A DNA stretch of 64,000 nt from a bacterium (GTDB lineage: Bacteria > Patescibacteriota > Saccharimonadia > Saccharimonadales > UBA4665): NCBI GenBank assembly GCA_021810025.1, contig JAJZJS010000003.1:57234-121233 (forward strand), read 5' to 3'. A program made the position numbers and the translations under genes. Under the pieces are notes generated by a model that had not been told where the DNA came from, searched no databases, and saw only the letters and a program-made list of their open reading frames with translations. Shown piece by piece: positions 7,950 through 16,691 of the stretch; the first letter of the stretch is position 1, and every line of letters starts with the position of its first letter.

Positions 7950-9314
7950 ATGATTAGCCCAACCCTAGAAGATATCGTTAGTCTAACCAAAAGAAGAGGT
8001 TTTATTTTTGCCGGATCTGAAATCTATGGAGGTCTGTCGGGAACATGGGATTATGGTCCACTGGGTGTTAGCCTCAAAAGAAAAATAGAAAGTTTATGGT
8101 GGGAGTTTTTTGTTGAAAGGCAGGACGAAATCTATGGCATTGACAGTACAATTTTAATGAACCCCAAGGTATGGCAGGCAAGTGGTCATGTTGGTACATT
8201 TAACGATCCGTTAATAGAAGATAAAAAAAATAAAAAAAGATATCGACTCGACCATGTTTTAGAAGATAGTGGCATCGATTGTACTGGCTTAGGACTAGAC
8301 GAGATGGTTGAACTAATCCAAAAAAATAATATCAAAACCCCTGATGGCAACGATTTTGGAAATGCTGGTAATTTTAATTTAATGTTCAAAACATTTGTTG
8401 GATCTTTGGAAAATGAATCATCGATAGCCTATTTAAGGCCTGAAACGGCACAAGGTATGTTCGTTAATTACAAAAACATTATTGACACTTTTTATCCAGA
8501 TTTACCTTTTGGATTGGCCCAAATTGGACGGAATTTTCGAAACGAAATAGCTCCTCGAGATTTTATTTTTAGATCAAGAGAATTTGAAATAATGGAGTTT
8601 GAATATTTCGTCTATCCAAATAATTGGGAAAAAGAATTTGATAAATTGCTTAAACTTCAAATTAAATGGTATTGTGAGGTTCTGGGGCTTGATGCGAAGA
8701 AGCTTCATCAAAAAGAAATTAAGCCCGAAGATCGAGCTCATTATAGTAAGCGGACAATTGATTTTGAGTATCAATATCCATTCGGACTGAAAGAAATAGG
8801 TGGCTTTGCCTACCGAACAGATTTTGACCTTAAAAACCACCAACAATTTTCGGGTAAGTCCATGGAATATTTAGTAAAGGGCACCAATGAAAGATTTATT
8901 CCGCATGTTTTGGAACCTACATTTGGCTTGGATCGTTGCGTTTTAGCTATACTGTGCGAAGCATATCGCCAAGACACAGTAAATTCTGAGACCAGGACCT
9001 TCCTTAAATTAGACAAGAAATTGGCTCCATACCTAATATCAGTAAGCCCCTTATTAAAGAACAAGACTGAACTTTACTCTAAGGCTCGAGATATTTATGA
9101 ATTAGTACGATCTCAGGTTCCAAATGTCAATTGGGATGATAATGGTAATATTGGCAAAAGATATCGTCGCCAAGATGAAATAGGCACACCGTATTGTGTA
9201 ACGATTGATTTTGACACAATACAAGATGGTTCGGTTACAATTCGGAACAGAGACACTACTACCCAAGAGAGAATCAAGATTGATCAAATTATCGATTATG
9301 TTAATAAAGATTAA
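7950..9314 (+). CDS. glyS: Glycyl-tRNA synthetase, dimeric class II type
   Basis: A 454-aa enzyme that charges tRNA-Gly. The start contains GGLSGTWDYGPLG, and class II motif 2 is visible as RPETAQGMFVNYKN and GRNFRNEI.PRDFIFRSREFE. Motif 3 is GLDRCVLAIL, and the C-terminal anticodon-binding domain ends with RRQDEIGTPYCVTID. This is the alpha2 (eukaryote/archaea/Firmicutes-like) form rather than the tetrameric glyQ/glyS form. Length is normal. There is no Shine-Dalgarno sequence; a TATAAT sits just upstream. Confidence 0.96.
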   Translation: MISPTLEDIVSLTKRRGFIFAGSEIYGGLSGTWDYGPLGVSLKRKIESLWWEFFVERQDEIYGIDSTILMNPKVWQASGHVGTFNDPLIEDKKNKKRYRLDHVLEDSGIDCTGLGLDEMVELIQKNNIKTPDGNDFGNAGNFNLMFKTFVGSLENESSIAYLRPETAQGMFVNYKNIIDTFYPDLPFGLAQIGRNFRNEIAPRDFIFRSREFEIMEFEYFVYPNNWEKEFDKLLKLQIKWYCEVLGLDAKKLHQKEIKPEDRAHYSKRTIDFEYQYPFGLKEIGGFAYRTDFDLKNHQQFSGKSMEYLVKGTNERFIPHVLEPTFGLDRCVLAILCEAYRQDTVNSETRTFLKLDKKLAPYLISVSPLLKNKTELYSKARDIYELVRSQVPNVNWDDNGNIGKRYRRQDEIGTPYCVTIDFDTIQDGSVTIRNRDTTTQERIKIDQIIDYVNKD

Positions 9315-9354
9315 ATTTTAAAGCCTTAATTTAAGTTTTTAGCTTCCAACTTGT

Positions 9355-9360
9355 TATTAT
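9355..9360 (+). promoter_or_regulatory. Extended -10 box, leaderless GTG start
   Basis: TGT followed by TATTAT (extended -10). The predicted +1 is 9367, the first base of the GTG start codon of the helicase gene. Confidence 0.5.
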
Positions 9361-9366
9361 TCGGTC

Positions 9367-10647
9367 GTGGATCAGGAAACCGCGATCAGTATTTTGCTTT
9401 CTCCCCGAAACGTTTTCTTAACTGGGGCGCCCGGTTCAGGTAAAAGCTTTGTTTTGGGTAATATTATATACGGTTATCAGAAACTTAAGACTACCGTGGC
9501 TATAACGGCATCAACAGGCATAGCTGCAAGTCAAATTGGTGGAGTTACTCTTCATTCATGGATGGGAGCTAAGAATAATTCGGATTTAAGTCAGGGCGCA
9601 ATTGAGAATCTGTCAAATAATCCGATGTATAATTATCGTTTTAGACACGTAGAGGTTATTATAATTGACGAAATATCGATGCTTCAACCTGAATTATTTG
9701 AATCTCTCAATAATCTTTTACAATATGTAAGATCAAGTTCGAAGCCATTCGGGGGAGTTAAGTTAATAGTTGTTGGCGATTTCTTCCAATTGCCGCCGGT
9801 AAGTAAGTTGGGTCCAAAAGATATAAAATATGTTTTTAATAGTTTGGCCTGGAAGGAAGCCGGGTTTATGGTTTGTTATTTAAATACTCAGTATCGACAA
9901 GATAGTCGAGATGAGTTAAAAGATATTCTTGATAAAATTCGACTTAATGCAGTTGGAGACAAAGAGATTTCACTCCTCCAAAAAAGAATAAGCATAAGCT
10001 ACTTAGATAACGTTATAGGTCTATATCCATATAATTATGATGTCGAACTTAAAAATAAATTAGAATTTGATAGATTAAGAGGGAAAATCAAGAAGTTTGG
10101 ATTTTATAGCGCTGGCAACAATAGTGGTTGTCTAACAATATTAAAAAACCTTCGCTTAGGTGAAATATATTTAAAAAAGGGAACAGAGGTTATTTTTATT
10201 GTTAATAATCCAAAACAGGGATATTTAAATGGATCGAGGGGAAGGGTGGTTGATTTTAAGAATAAACTTCCTTTAGTTCAATTAGATAATGGTAATTACT
10301 TGGTTGTACAGTATTATAATTTTAAAATGGAAATAAATAATAAGGTTACAGCTGAAGTATGGGCCTTACCGCTTAGATTGGCGTATGCTATTACTATCCA
10401 TAAGTCTCAAGGTATGAGCCTAGATAGGGCTTGCGTTGATCTGGAAAGAGTTTTTGGATACGGAATGGGCTATGTTGGTCTTTCTCGACTTAGAAGTCTC
10501 GAAGGGCTTTATCTCACTGGGGTTAATAAAAAAGCGCTTAAAGTTGATCCCAAAGTAATTCGAATGGATAGAGTTTGGCATAACGCTTCTTCCAAAATAG
10601 AACGTCTAATTAAACAGAGTTCTATTGCATCTATTCTGTTATTATAG
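9367..10647 (+). CDS. Pif1/RecD-like DNA helicase
   Basis: A 426-aa superfamily 1B helicase. Walker A is GAPGSGKS, motif Ia follows as ASTGIAASQIGG.TLHSW, Walker B is IIIDEISML, and the GDFFQLPPV and QYRQ segments and the C-terminal AITIHKSQGMSLD motif are those of Pif1 helicases. It lacks large accessory domains. Probably unwinds forked DNA or G-quadruplexes in a 5'-3' direction. GTG is used as start; a possible extended -10 lies so close that the mRNA would be leaderless. The NYN nuclease gene follows after 4 nt. Confidence 0.88.
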   Translation: MDQETAISILLSPRNVFLTGAPGSGKSFVLGNIIYGYQKLKTTVAITASTGIAASQIGGVTLHSWMGAKNNSDLSQGAIENLSNNPMYNYRFRHVEVIIIDEISMLQPELFESLNNLLQYVRSSSKPFGGVKLIVVGDFFQLPPVSKLGPKDIKYVFNSLAWKEAGFMVCYLNTQYRQDSRDELKDILDKIRLNAVGDKEISLLQKRISISYLDNVIGLYPYNYDVELKNKLEFDRLRGKIKKFGFYSAGNNSGCLTILKNLRLGEIYLKKGTEVIFIVNNPKQGYLNGSRGRVVDFKNKLPLVQLDNGNYLVVQYYNFKMEINNKVTAEVWALPLRLAYAITIHKSQGMSLDRACVDLERVFGYGMGYVGLSRLRSLEGLYLTGVNKKALKVDPKVIRMDRVWHNASSKIERLIKQSSIASILLL

Positions 10648-10651
10648 TTAT

Positions 10652-11233
10652 ATGAGAAAACGATTCTTAAAGCCTAAAAAGACTTATGCTTTTATTGATA
10701 GTCAAAACTTGAATCTTGGTACCCAAAGAATGGGTTGGAAAATGGATTGGCGAAAGTTTAGAAAGTTTTTAAAAGATCAATATAACGTCGAGAAGGCATT
10801 TCTTTTCATTGGCTATATTCTTGAGAACGAATCAATGTATGAATATATGCATAGTCTTGGTTATTTAGTTGTACTTAAGCCTACCCTTGAAATCAATCTA
10901 TCTCAACAGACTAAGAATGATCAGAATAAACAGTCTGACGAAAAGAATCTAGTTAAAGGTAACGTTGATACTGAAATTGTTTTAACCGCCCTTAAGGAAA
11001 TCAATAATTATTCAAAAGCTATCATTGTATCAGCTGATGGTGATTTTTATAGCTTGATAGAATTTTTGGCAGCCAAAAATAAATTAGGCTATATTATGAC
11101 TCCCAGTTGGCAATATTCAACCCTTTTAAAAGAATTTGAAAAATATATCATTAATCTTGATAACTATAAAAAACAGTTAAAATATACGGGCTTTTCTAAA
11201 AAACAGACCAAATCTCAACCCAATAATGAGTGA
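10652..11233 (+). CDS. NYN-domain (PIN-like) ribonuclease, LabA/DUF88 family
   Basis: A 193-aa protein from the ATG at 10652; an earlier in-frame start at 10625 would overlap the helicase and add nine unconserved residues. The NYN core carries the acidic residues expected for metal-dependent RNA cleavage: FIDSQN near the start, VDTEIVL in the middle and SADGDF later. The C-terminus is short and basic. It overlaps yvcK by 8 nt. The natural RNA target is not evident. Confidence 0.8.
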   Translation: MRKRFLKPKKTYAFIDSQNLNLGTQRMGWKMDWRKFRKFLKDQYNVEKAFLFIGYILENESMYEYMHSLGYLVVLKPTLEINLSQQTKNDQNKQSDEKNLVKGNVDTEIVLTALKEINNYSKAIIVSADGDFYSLIEFLAAKNKLGYIMTPSWQYSTLLKEFEKYIINLDNYKKQLKYTGFSKKQTKSQPNNE

Positions 11234-12206
11234 GCTTAACGATAAATCAATAGTTGTAATGGGTGGTGGAACAGGAAGTTACAATATACTCAAAACCCTT
11301 AAAAACTATAGTAGTGACATAACTGCTTTAGTGAATATGATTGATGATGGTGGATCAAGTGGAATATTGCGTGACGAACAAGGGGTCTTGCCCCCTGGAG
11401 ACATAAGACAATGTTTAGTAGCGCTAAGTGAAGCTCCTCAAAATATTCGAGATTTGTTCAACTATCGATTTAGAGGAAAGGGGTCGCTTTATGGCCATAG
11501 TTTTGGTAATCTTTTTCTAAGCGCTGTTGAACTTTCTAGCCAGGATTTTAATCAAGCTATACAATTGGCTGCCGATTTTTTGCGTATCAAAGGTAAGGTT
11601 ATTCCTATAACTTTAACTAACAGTAATTTAATTATGACCTACAGAGGAATTAGGTATAGGGGAGAAACTTATATTGGACAAGTTCAGCTTAAACCCAAAG
11701 AATCTATTGTTTTAGATCTTGATCCTCCAGCCATGATTAACGACTTAGCCCAAAACGCTATACTTAAGTCCGATTTGATTATTATTGCTCCTGGAGATAT
11801 TTTTCGTTCAATTTTACCGAATTTTATTGTTAAGGGAGTCAAAAAGAGTCTAGAGAGATCCAGAGCTAAACTGGTCGTAATATCTAATATTATGAATAAA
11901 AAGACAACCGCTGAATATAGGGTTGAGGATTACATTAAATTGATAACGAGTTATTGTGGTCGACCAGTAGACTTATTACTCGTGAATAATAAGGAACCCT
12001 CTAATAAACAGCTTAAAAAATACGCTTTATTAAATGAATACCCCATTTCATATAATTGCAATAAACTTGATAAATTAGCGCGTCAGGTAGTTTACGGTAA
12101 TTATCTTAATTATTTATCTAAGCAAGAAAATGATTATGTAGTGGAGAAATCTCTAATCCGTCATAATTCTGTTAAGGTTATTGAGACGATTAAAGATAAT
12201 ATCTAG
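11226..12206 (+). CDS. yvcK: YvcK/CofD-like morphogenesis factor
   Basis: A 326-aa member of the CofD/YvcK family, which in Bacillus and Mycobacterium binds UDP-GlcNAc-type sugars and links metabolism to cell-wall synthesis. The N-terminal GGGTGSYNILK loop, MIDDGGSSG.LR.E.G.LPPGDIRQCLVAL, and YGHSFGNLF are the family hallmarks. The usual neighbours rapZ and whiA are absent. Its position just before the dcw cluster fits a role in envelope growth. Confidence 0.9.
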   Translation: MSELNDKSIVVMGGGTGSYNILKTLKNYSSDITALVNMIDDGGSSGILRDEQGVLPPGDIRQCLVALSEAPQNIRDLFNYRFRGKGSLYGHSFGNLFLSAVELSSQDFNQAIQLAADFLRIKGKVIPITLTNSNLIMTYRGIRYRGETYIGQVQLKPKESIVLDLDPPAMINDLAQNAILKSDLIIIAPGDIFRSILPNFIVKGVKKSLERSRAKLVVISNIMNKKTTAEYRVEDYIKLITSYCGRPVDLLLVNNKEPSNKQLKKYALLNEYPISYNCNKLDKLARQVVYGNYLNYLSKQENDYVVEKSLIRHNSVKVIETIKDNI

Positions 12207-12252
12207 GGCTATTTCTTAACTATATAATTTAATTATTATCAACAATAACTTA

Positions 12253-12281
12253 TTGACAAAAAGTATAATAATTGTTATGAT
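12253..12281 (+). promoter_or_regulatory. Strong promoter with extended -10
   Basis: TTGACA, a 17-nt spacer and TATGAT with TGT just upstream (extended -10). The predicted +1 is about 12288, 11 nt before the ATG at 12299. Confidence 0.75.
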
Positions 12282-12298
12282 ATTAGATATCATTTAAG

Positions 12299-12556
12299 AT
12301 GAAATATACAAAAATAAAAATATATTTAGAGCGATTATCCGTAACCATAATGTCAGTCGCTGCAATTGCCGGAATGTTTGAATTAATTAACAATAATACC
12401 AATAAGTATGTACTAGTACTTAATAACTCAACCTATGTTGGGCGAGCAAATCCTGATCCGAACAACATTATTCGAAACGAAAAAGATGATACGGAGAGTA
12501 GATATATAAGTTATTCACAGGCTGAGATTACTTTCGGAAGACACCGAAGATATTAA
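12299..12556 (+). CDS. Small single-pass membrane protein, unknown
   Basis: An 85-aa protein with a hydrophobic segment at about residues 13-30 (SVTIMSVAAIAGMFELI), a short polar outside part and a basic end (GRHRRY). I do not recognise a family. A near-consensus promoter directly upstream shows it is probably expressed strongly on its own. It sits between yvcK and the MraZ operator region. A 7-bp hairpin with a 15-nt loop (12568-12596) follows it but has no U-run. Confidence 0.6.
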   Translation: MKYTKIKIYLERLSVTIMSVAAIAGMFELINNNTNKYVLVLNNSTYVGRANPDPNNIIRNEKDDTESRYISYSQAEITFGRHRRY

Positions 12557-12686
12557 GTTATGCACAGACAGGCTTATAAAGTTTATTTTAGCCTGTTAAT
12601 TGAAATGATTCAATCTGTTGAAATTAATATATGGGTGTGTACAAGTGGTGTCATAATGACCACTATATAGATAGTAATGAGCTTGT

Positions 12687-12735
12687 AGTGGGTAACATCT
12701 GGTAGTATTCTATTTCTAGTGGGTAAAAGTGGGTA
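12687..12735 (+). promoter_or_regulatory. MraZ-type operator: three AGTGGGTA direct repeats
   Basis: AGTGGGTA occurs at 12687-12694, 12718-12725 and 12728-12735. The second and third start exactly 10 bp apart, and the first is 31 bp before the second, so all three face the same side of the helix. MraZ is known to bind such GTGGG-type direct repeats upstream of its own gene. A TATAAA at 12752 would place the third box over the -35 position, which fits autorepression. Confidence 0.8.
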
Positions 12736-12781
12736 GAACATCTACCTGATATATAAAATAAAAAAACCACTAAAAATAGGG

Positions 12782-13141
12782 ATGGCAACAATAGACTACT
12801 TTGAACGAAAACTCGACGACAAACGAAGGTTATCAATACCTTCCGAGTTAAGGTCCGAGTTTAAGAGTGGGGTAGTTGTCACCCAGGGATTTAAAAAATA
12901 TCTGCACCTCTATTCTTTAGAGGTTTGGAACAAGCAAGTTGAGCCTGAGCTTAAGGGAAATATTCTCGACGAAGGGACGGCCGATTTGAATGTTAAGTTT
13001 CGGCAAGGGAAGATCGAAGGGAAGCTTGACCTTAAGCAAGGTCGACTAACCTTCGAAAGGCATCTTCTTAGTTATGCTGGGATTAAACAAAACGTTATTG
13101 CCATACGAGCTGGTGACTACTGGCGGATTATGGCCAAGTAA
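12782..13141 (+). CDS. mraZ: Transcriptional regulator MraZ
   Basis: A 119-aa DNA-binding protein with two SpoVT/AbrB-like halves. Each half carries the MraZ motif: DDKRRLSIPSELR near the start and DLKQGRLTFERHL in the second half. It forms ring oligomers that bind tandem GTGGG boxes, and three such boxes lie 47-95 bp upstream. It is shorter than the E. coli protein (152 aa) because the loops are trimmed. It opens the dcw cluster; rsmH follows after 289 bp, which is unusually far and includes a separate promoter. Confidence 0.93.
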   Translation: MATIDYFERKLDDKRRLSIPSELRSEFKSGVVVTQGFKKYLHLYSLEVWNKQVEPELKGNILDEGTADLNVKFRQGKIEGKLDLKQGRLTFERHLLSYAGIKQNVIAIRAGDYWRIMAK

Positions 13142-13303
13142 GGTTCTTTAACATCAATAAAACATTTCGAGCTTAGCTATTCAGCAGTCAATAAGTGGCA
13201 AATAGGGTGTCACTCTAATTAACCCTCGTACTTTTTTAAAAACACCTCCCAAAACTCCACCTCACACATAAGTCTCTCAAAATGATGAATTAGTAAGAAG
13301 TTT

Positions 13304-13323
13304 TAAGATTTTTTTAAATCTTA
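13304..13323 (+). terminator. Weak hairpin, possible terminator after mraZ
   Basis: TAAGATTT, a TTTT loop and AAATCTTA form an 8-bp AT-rich stem. The strand has a T-rich loop but no U-run after the stem, so termination would be weak. Confidence 0.3.
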
Positions 13324-13386
13324 GCAATCCTTCTAACGTAAATATTCGTCATTAATAAAAACAAAAATTTTAATAAAAACAAAAAA

Positions 13387-13416
13387 TTGGCTGCTGATTA
13401 GGTGACCTTGTATAAA
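13387..13416 (+). promoter_or_regulatory. Probable promoter of rsmH
   Basis: TTGGCT, an 18-nt spacer and TATAAA. The predicted +1 is 8 nt before the rsmH ATG. The preceding 35 nt contain two copies of TTAATAAAAACAAAAA 18 bp apart (13352 and 13370). Confidence 0.45.
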
Positions 13417-13430
13417 ACAAACAAGTAAAA

Positions 13431-14318
13431 ATGCACCAAAATAAAAACAAAAATCATATACCAGTACTTCTTGAAGAAGTAATAACAACCTTAAGCCCCA
13501 AACTTAATGAGAGTTATTTGGATTTGACTGCTGGATATGCTGGACATGCTGCAGCTATCTTAGCGATCACTAAAAACCCATCAGGATCCGTATTGGTTGA
13601 TCGAGATGTAACGGCTATATCTTATCTTCAAAAAAAATTTTTAGATACTGGCGTCAATATTATTGATCAAGATTTTTTAACGGCTAGCAAAAATTTAAAA
13701 GACTTAAAATATAAGTTTGATCTAATTTTAGCTGATTTAGGTGTATCGTCACTGCACATTGATGAGGCTCAGCGCGGTTTTTCAATAAAAAATAATGGTC
13801 CTCTCGACATGAGAATGGATCAAAGGCAATTATTAACTGCTCAAAAAGTTGTTAATGAGTACCCTAGGGAAGATCTAATTCGTATCCTAAAAGAATATGG
13901 AGAAGAACCAAAAGCGAAGTTAATTGTTGATAAGATTATTAACAACAGACCATTAACCTCAACCGAAGAATTGGCTAAATTGATTGAGCCGGTTTGGAGT
14001 AGAAGTACGATTCATCCAGCCACTCGAACTTTTCAAGCTCTTCGTATTGAGGTTAATAAAGAACTTAGCTTGCTTTCTGAAAGTATGAACGTCTGGTTAG
14101 ATTTATTGGAAATTGGGGGCCGAATTGGAATAATCAGTTTTCATAGTCTTGAAGACCGGATTATTAAGAATTTTTTCAAAGAACAAAGCCAATCTGGCTA
14201 TGAAAGTTCTTTAAAAATCTTAACTAAAAAGCCTCTCCGTGCTAGCCCCACTGAAATAGCCCATAATCCGCGATCTAGAAGTGCAAAACTTCGAGTCGCA
14301 GTGAAAATAAAAAAATGA
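13431..14318 (+). CDS. rsmH: 16S rRNA m4C1402 methyltransferase RsmH
   Basis: A 295-aa SAM-dependent methylase that modifies the ribosomal P-site base C1402. It begins HIPVLLEEVI, has the SAM loop LDLTAGYAGHA, and the family blocks ILADLGVSS.H.D...RGFS, GPLDMRMD, TRTFQALRIEVN.EL and ISFHSLEDRI. Length is slightly below the usual 310. No Shine-Dalgarno sequence is visible; the leader is A-rich. It ends TGA, showing that UGA is a stop in this genome. Second gene of the dcw cluster. Confidence 0.96.
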   Translation: MHQNKNKNHIPVLLEEVITTLSPKLNESYLDLTAGYAGHAAAILAITKNPSGSVLVDRDVTAISYLQKKFLDTGVNIIDQDFLTASKNLKDLKYKFDLILADLGVSSLHIDEAQRGFSIKNNGPLDMRMDQRQLLTAQKVVNEYPREDLIRILKEYGEEPKAKLIVDKIINNRPLTSTEELAKLIEPVWSRSTIHPATRTFQALRIEVNKELSLLSESMNVWLDLLEIGGRIGIISFHSLEDRIIKNFFKEQSQSGYESSLKILTKKPLRASPTEIAHNPRSRSAKLRVAVKIKK

Positions 14319-14329
14319 AAGGGAGTTGC

Positions 14330-14389
14330 ATGCCAATACAGGTTAAAAGCAGATCCCGAGCCTACAAAGTCGTTGTAAGAGTTATTTAA
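14330..14389 (+). CDS. Possible 19-codon leader peptide before the ftsL-like gene
   Basis: ATG at 14330 with AAAGGGAG four bases upstream, reading 19 residues (MPIQVKSRSRAYKVVVRVI) to TAA at 14387. The peptide is basic and Val-rich. Its stop codon lies inside a 7-bp hairpin (14379-14395), and CCCGAG inside the ORF can pair with CTCGGG just past the stop, giving competing structures. This layout resembles a translation-coupled attenuator. I cannot show that the peptide is made. Confidence 0.35.
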   Translation: MPIQVKSRSRAYKVVVRVI

Positions 14390-14410
14390 TAACTCGGGCT
14401 AAGTAGGTTT

Positions 14411-14437
14411 GTCGGTCCCTAATAACTAGGGACCGAC
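14411..14437 (+). other. Strong 11-bp RNA hairpin in the leader of the ftsL-like gene
   Basis: GTCGGTCCCTA, a 5-nt loop and TAGGGACCGAC form a perfect stem. It is followed by CAAAATT and not by a U-run, so it is not a standard terminator. It could be a processing, stability or regulatory element. Confidence 0.7.
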
Positions 14438-14470
14438 CAAAATTAAACATAAATAGAAGGAATTATTAAA

Positions 14471-14818
14471 ATGACATATTCAAGTAGCTTGGCTCTTAAT
14501 CGGAATAGATATATGACCAAAAATAAAAATTCGGTTAGTTTTAATGTATCAAGGCCTAAGATTGGTCCAATTAGTAACACTATTTTATTAGTTGTTTTGG
14601 GTTGTTTATTGGGATTACTCTACTTAACACAAGTCACCAAGACGGATACTTATGGTTATCAGCTTAATAGCCTTCAAGTTCAACAACAACAACTTGAAAC
14701 TCAAAAACAAAATCTTGAGGTATCTTCTGCTCAACTCCAAGCACTTAACACAGTCCAATCGAGTAAAGTATCGAAAGTGATGACAGCTGTTACTCCAAGC
14801 GCAGTTGTACCAAACTAA
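14471..14818 (+). CDS. FtsL-like divisome protein
   Basis: A 115-aa protein with one membrane helix (about residues 37-56) and a following heptad-like coiled coil rich in Gln and Leu (LQVQQQQLETQKQNLEV). Position between rsmH and ftsI, size and topology are those of FtsL, which with FtsQ activates FtsW/FtsI. Sequence identity to FtsL cannot be proven because the family is very divergent. AGAAGGA lies 10 nt before the ATG and supports the start. Confidence 0.7.
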   Translation: MTYSSSLALNRNRYMTKNKNSVSFNVSRPKIGPISNTILLVVLGCLLGLLYLTQVTKTDTYGYQLNSLQVQQQQLETQKQNLEVSSAQLQALNTVQSSKVSKVMTAVTPSAVVPN

Positions 14819-14833
14819 AAGACAGTTCCATAG

Positions 14834-14839
14834 TATAAT
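14834..14839 (+). promoter_or_regulatory. -10 box of leaderless ftsI promoter
   Basis: TATAAT whose predicted +1 is 14846, exactly the A of the ftsI ATG. No clear -35. Confidence 0.45.
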
Positions 14840-14845
14840 TAGAGA

Positions 14846-16630
14846 ATGTCTAATAATCTTATAGACTTTCAGAAAATGTCCAAAAAACGAATACATATTA
14901 TGTACTCGTTTTTAGTGATATTTGTAGCCATTATAATTATTCAATTATTTTTACTTCAGATAATTAACTACAATACCTACAAGAACGCCGCCCTAAAAAG
15001 TCAACTTAAACAATATCAAATTCCAGCCGAGAGAGGATTAATTTATATTGAAGGAGGCAATGGATCCCAGGTTCCTATAGTTTTGGACCAGAAACTTTAT
15101 ACTCTTTATGCCGATCCTAGCTTTATAAAATCTAATGCAGCCGCCAATAAAATAGCCAAGAAAATAGCTCCTATTTTCAACGCTAATCCTGGTCAACTAA
15201 CTTCTTTAATGGAAACTAAAAATACTCGTTATATTGTTCTGGGCAATAAATTATCTCAAGCCCAAAGTCAAAAGATCTTATCTTATCAAATTCCAGGCAT
15301 TGGAACTCAGGGACAGGATTATAGAGTCTATCCTGAGGGACAACTTGCTGCTCAGGTTTTAGGGTTCGTAAATCAAAATGGGGTAGGAGAGTATGGCATA
15401 GAACAAGCTATGAACAAACAACTAGCAGGAACACCGGGACAAGTAAAGGCAGTTACAGATGCCAGTGGAGTACCTTTAGCTGCGAATAGTAAAAATGTTG
15501 AAATTGCCCCCAAGAACGGTGATAGTTTAGTGTTGACGCTTAATTTAGGCATGCAGTCTCAGTTAGAAAAGATTTTAGCTAAGGAGTACACTGCCACAAA
15601 ATCTCAAGGTTTAAGTGCTATAGTAATGAATCCTTACAATGGTCATATTAAGGCAATGGCTAATTTTCCGACTTTTAACCCAGCAAATTACCAAGATGTT
15701 TCAAATCAAAAAATATTTCAAAATGCAGCTGTAGACGATGATATTGAACCAGGTTCTACAATGAAAATAATGACAACTGCTGCAGCGTTAAACTTGGGTG
15801 TCATTAAGCCCAATACTAGCTTTTATGATCCGGCACAATGGACTATTGATGGTTTTACTATTCATGATATAAAAATTGATGGTGGGGCGCGTGAACAGAA
15901 TATTCAGAGCATTCTAGCTCTTTCTTTAAATACTGGAGCAACGTGGATGTTAATGCAGATGGGTGGAGGTCAGATCGATCGCCAGGGAATCAATAATTGG
16001 TACGAATATATGGTTAATCATTATCGTCTAGGCCAAGTTACAGGAATTGAACAAGGATATGAAGCACCAGGTTTTGTTCCTCCTCCCAATATGGCAGATC
16101 CGAGTATAGATTTAAGATACGCTAATACTTCCTTTGGACAGGGGGTACAATTGACAGCCCTCCAAATGGCGGCAGCCGATTCATCAATTTTAAATGGAGG
16201 GACATATTATAAACCAACCCTAATTGCTAAAACCATTTATCCTAATGGTCAGACTAAAGTAAACCCCCCTAAAGTTTTAGAAAGAAATGTCGTGAAACCA
16301 GTCGTAGGACAAGAAATGGTTCCATTAATGGAGGGAGTTGTTAAGGCTTACCTTTATGGTGGTTTTAGTTTCATGAATTTTCCATCTAACTATATCGTAG
16401 GAGGTAAAACTGGTACGGCTCAATTAGCTCAACCAGGGGGTGGATATTATAAAAATATTTTTAACGGGACATATGCCGGATTTGTGGGTGGCAAGAATGT
16501 TCAGTATGTAGTTGTAGTTTATAACATTAAACCTGCTGTTCCGGGATATGCTGGATCTTATGGCGCTCAGCCTGTTTTTGCTGACATTGTTCATATGTTG
16601 ATTAATCAAGGCTATGTTACTCCTAGGTAA
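14846..16630 (+). CDS. ftsI: Septal peptidoglycan transpeptidase FtsI (class B PBP)
   Basis: A 594-aa class B penicillin-binding protein. One N-terminal membrane helix (about residues 16-38) is followed by a dimerisation/pedestal domain and the transpeptidase. The active-site Ser304 and Lys307 are in GSTMK, an SLN triad is in LALSLNTGATW, and KTG is at residues 521-523 (GGKTGTAQ). There are no PASTA repeats. It cross-links septal peptidoglycan with FtsW. The ATG sits exactly at the predicted transcription start of a TATAAT, although it is also in the dcw operon. Confidence 0.94.
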   Translation: MSNNLIDFQKMSKKRIHIMYSFLVIFVAIIIIQLFLLQIINYNTYKNAALKSQLKQYQIPAERGLIYIEGGNGSQVPIVLDQKLYTLYADPSFIKSNAAANKIAKKIAPIFNANPGQLTSLMETKNTRYIVLGNKLSQAQSQKILSYQIPGIGTQGQDYRVYPEGQLAAQVLGFVNQNGVGEYGIEQAMNKQLAGTPGQVKAVTDASGVPLAANSKNVEIAPKNGDSLVLTLNLGMQSQLEKILAKEYTATKSQGLSAIVMNPYNGHIKAMANFPTFNPANYQDVSNQKIFQNAAVDDDIEPGSTMKIMTTAAALNLGVIKPNTSFYDPAQWTIDGFTIHDIKIDGGAREQNIQSILALSLNTGATWMLMQMGGGQIDRQGINNWYEYMVNHYRLGQVTGIEQGYEAPGFVPPPNMADPSIDLRYANTSFGQGVQLTALQMAAADSSILNGGTYYKPTLIAKTIYPNGQTKVNPPKVLERNVVKPVVGQEMVPLMEGVVKAYLYGGFSFMNFPSNYIVGGKTGTAQLAQPGGGYYKNIFNGTYAGFVGGKNVQYVVVVYNIKPAVPGYAGSYGAQPVFADIVHMLINQGYVTPR

Positions 16631-16669
16631 TTAATCATGATAAGTGACGGTAAAATAGGCATAAACTGT

Positions 16670-16675
16670 TATAAT
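16670..16675 (+). promoter_or_regulatory. Extended -10 box before mraY
   Basis: TGT followed by TATAAT. The predicted +1 is 16682, 10 nt before the mraY ATG. Confidence 0.5.
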
Positions 16676-16691
16676 TATTCGTAAATACATT

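Noticed and set aside
12568..12596. Terminator after the small membrane protein at 12299
   Set aside because: A 7-bp stem with a 15-nt loop and no U-run is too weak to call.
14411..14437. The 11-bp hairpin before the ftsL-like gene as an intrinsic terminator
   Set aside because: No U-run follows the stem and the downstream gene has its ribosome-binding site shortly after.
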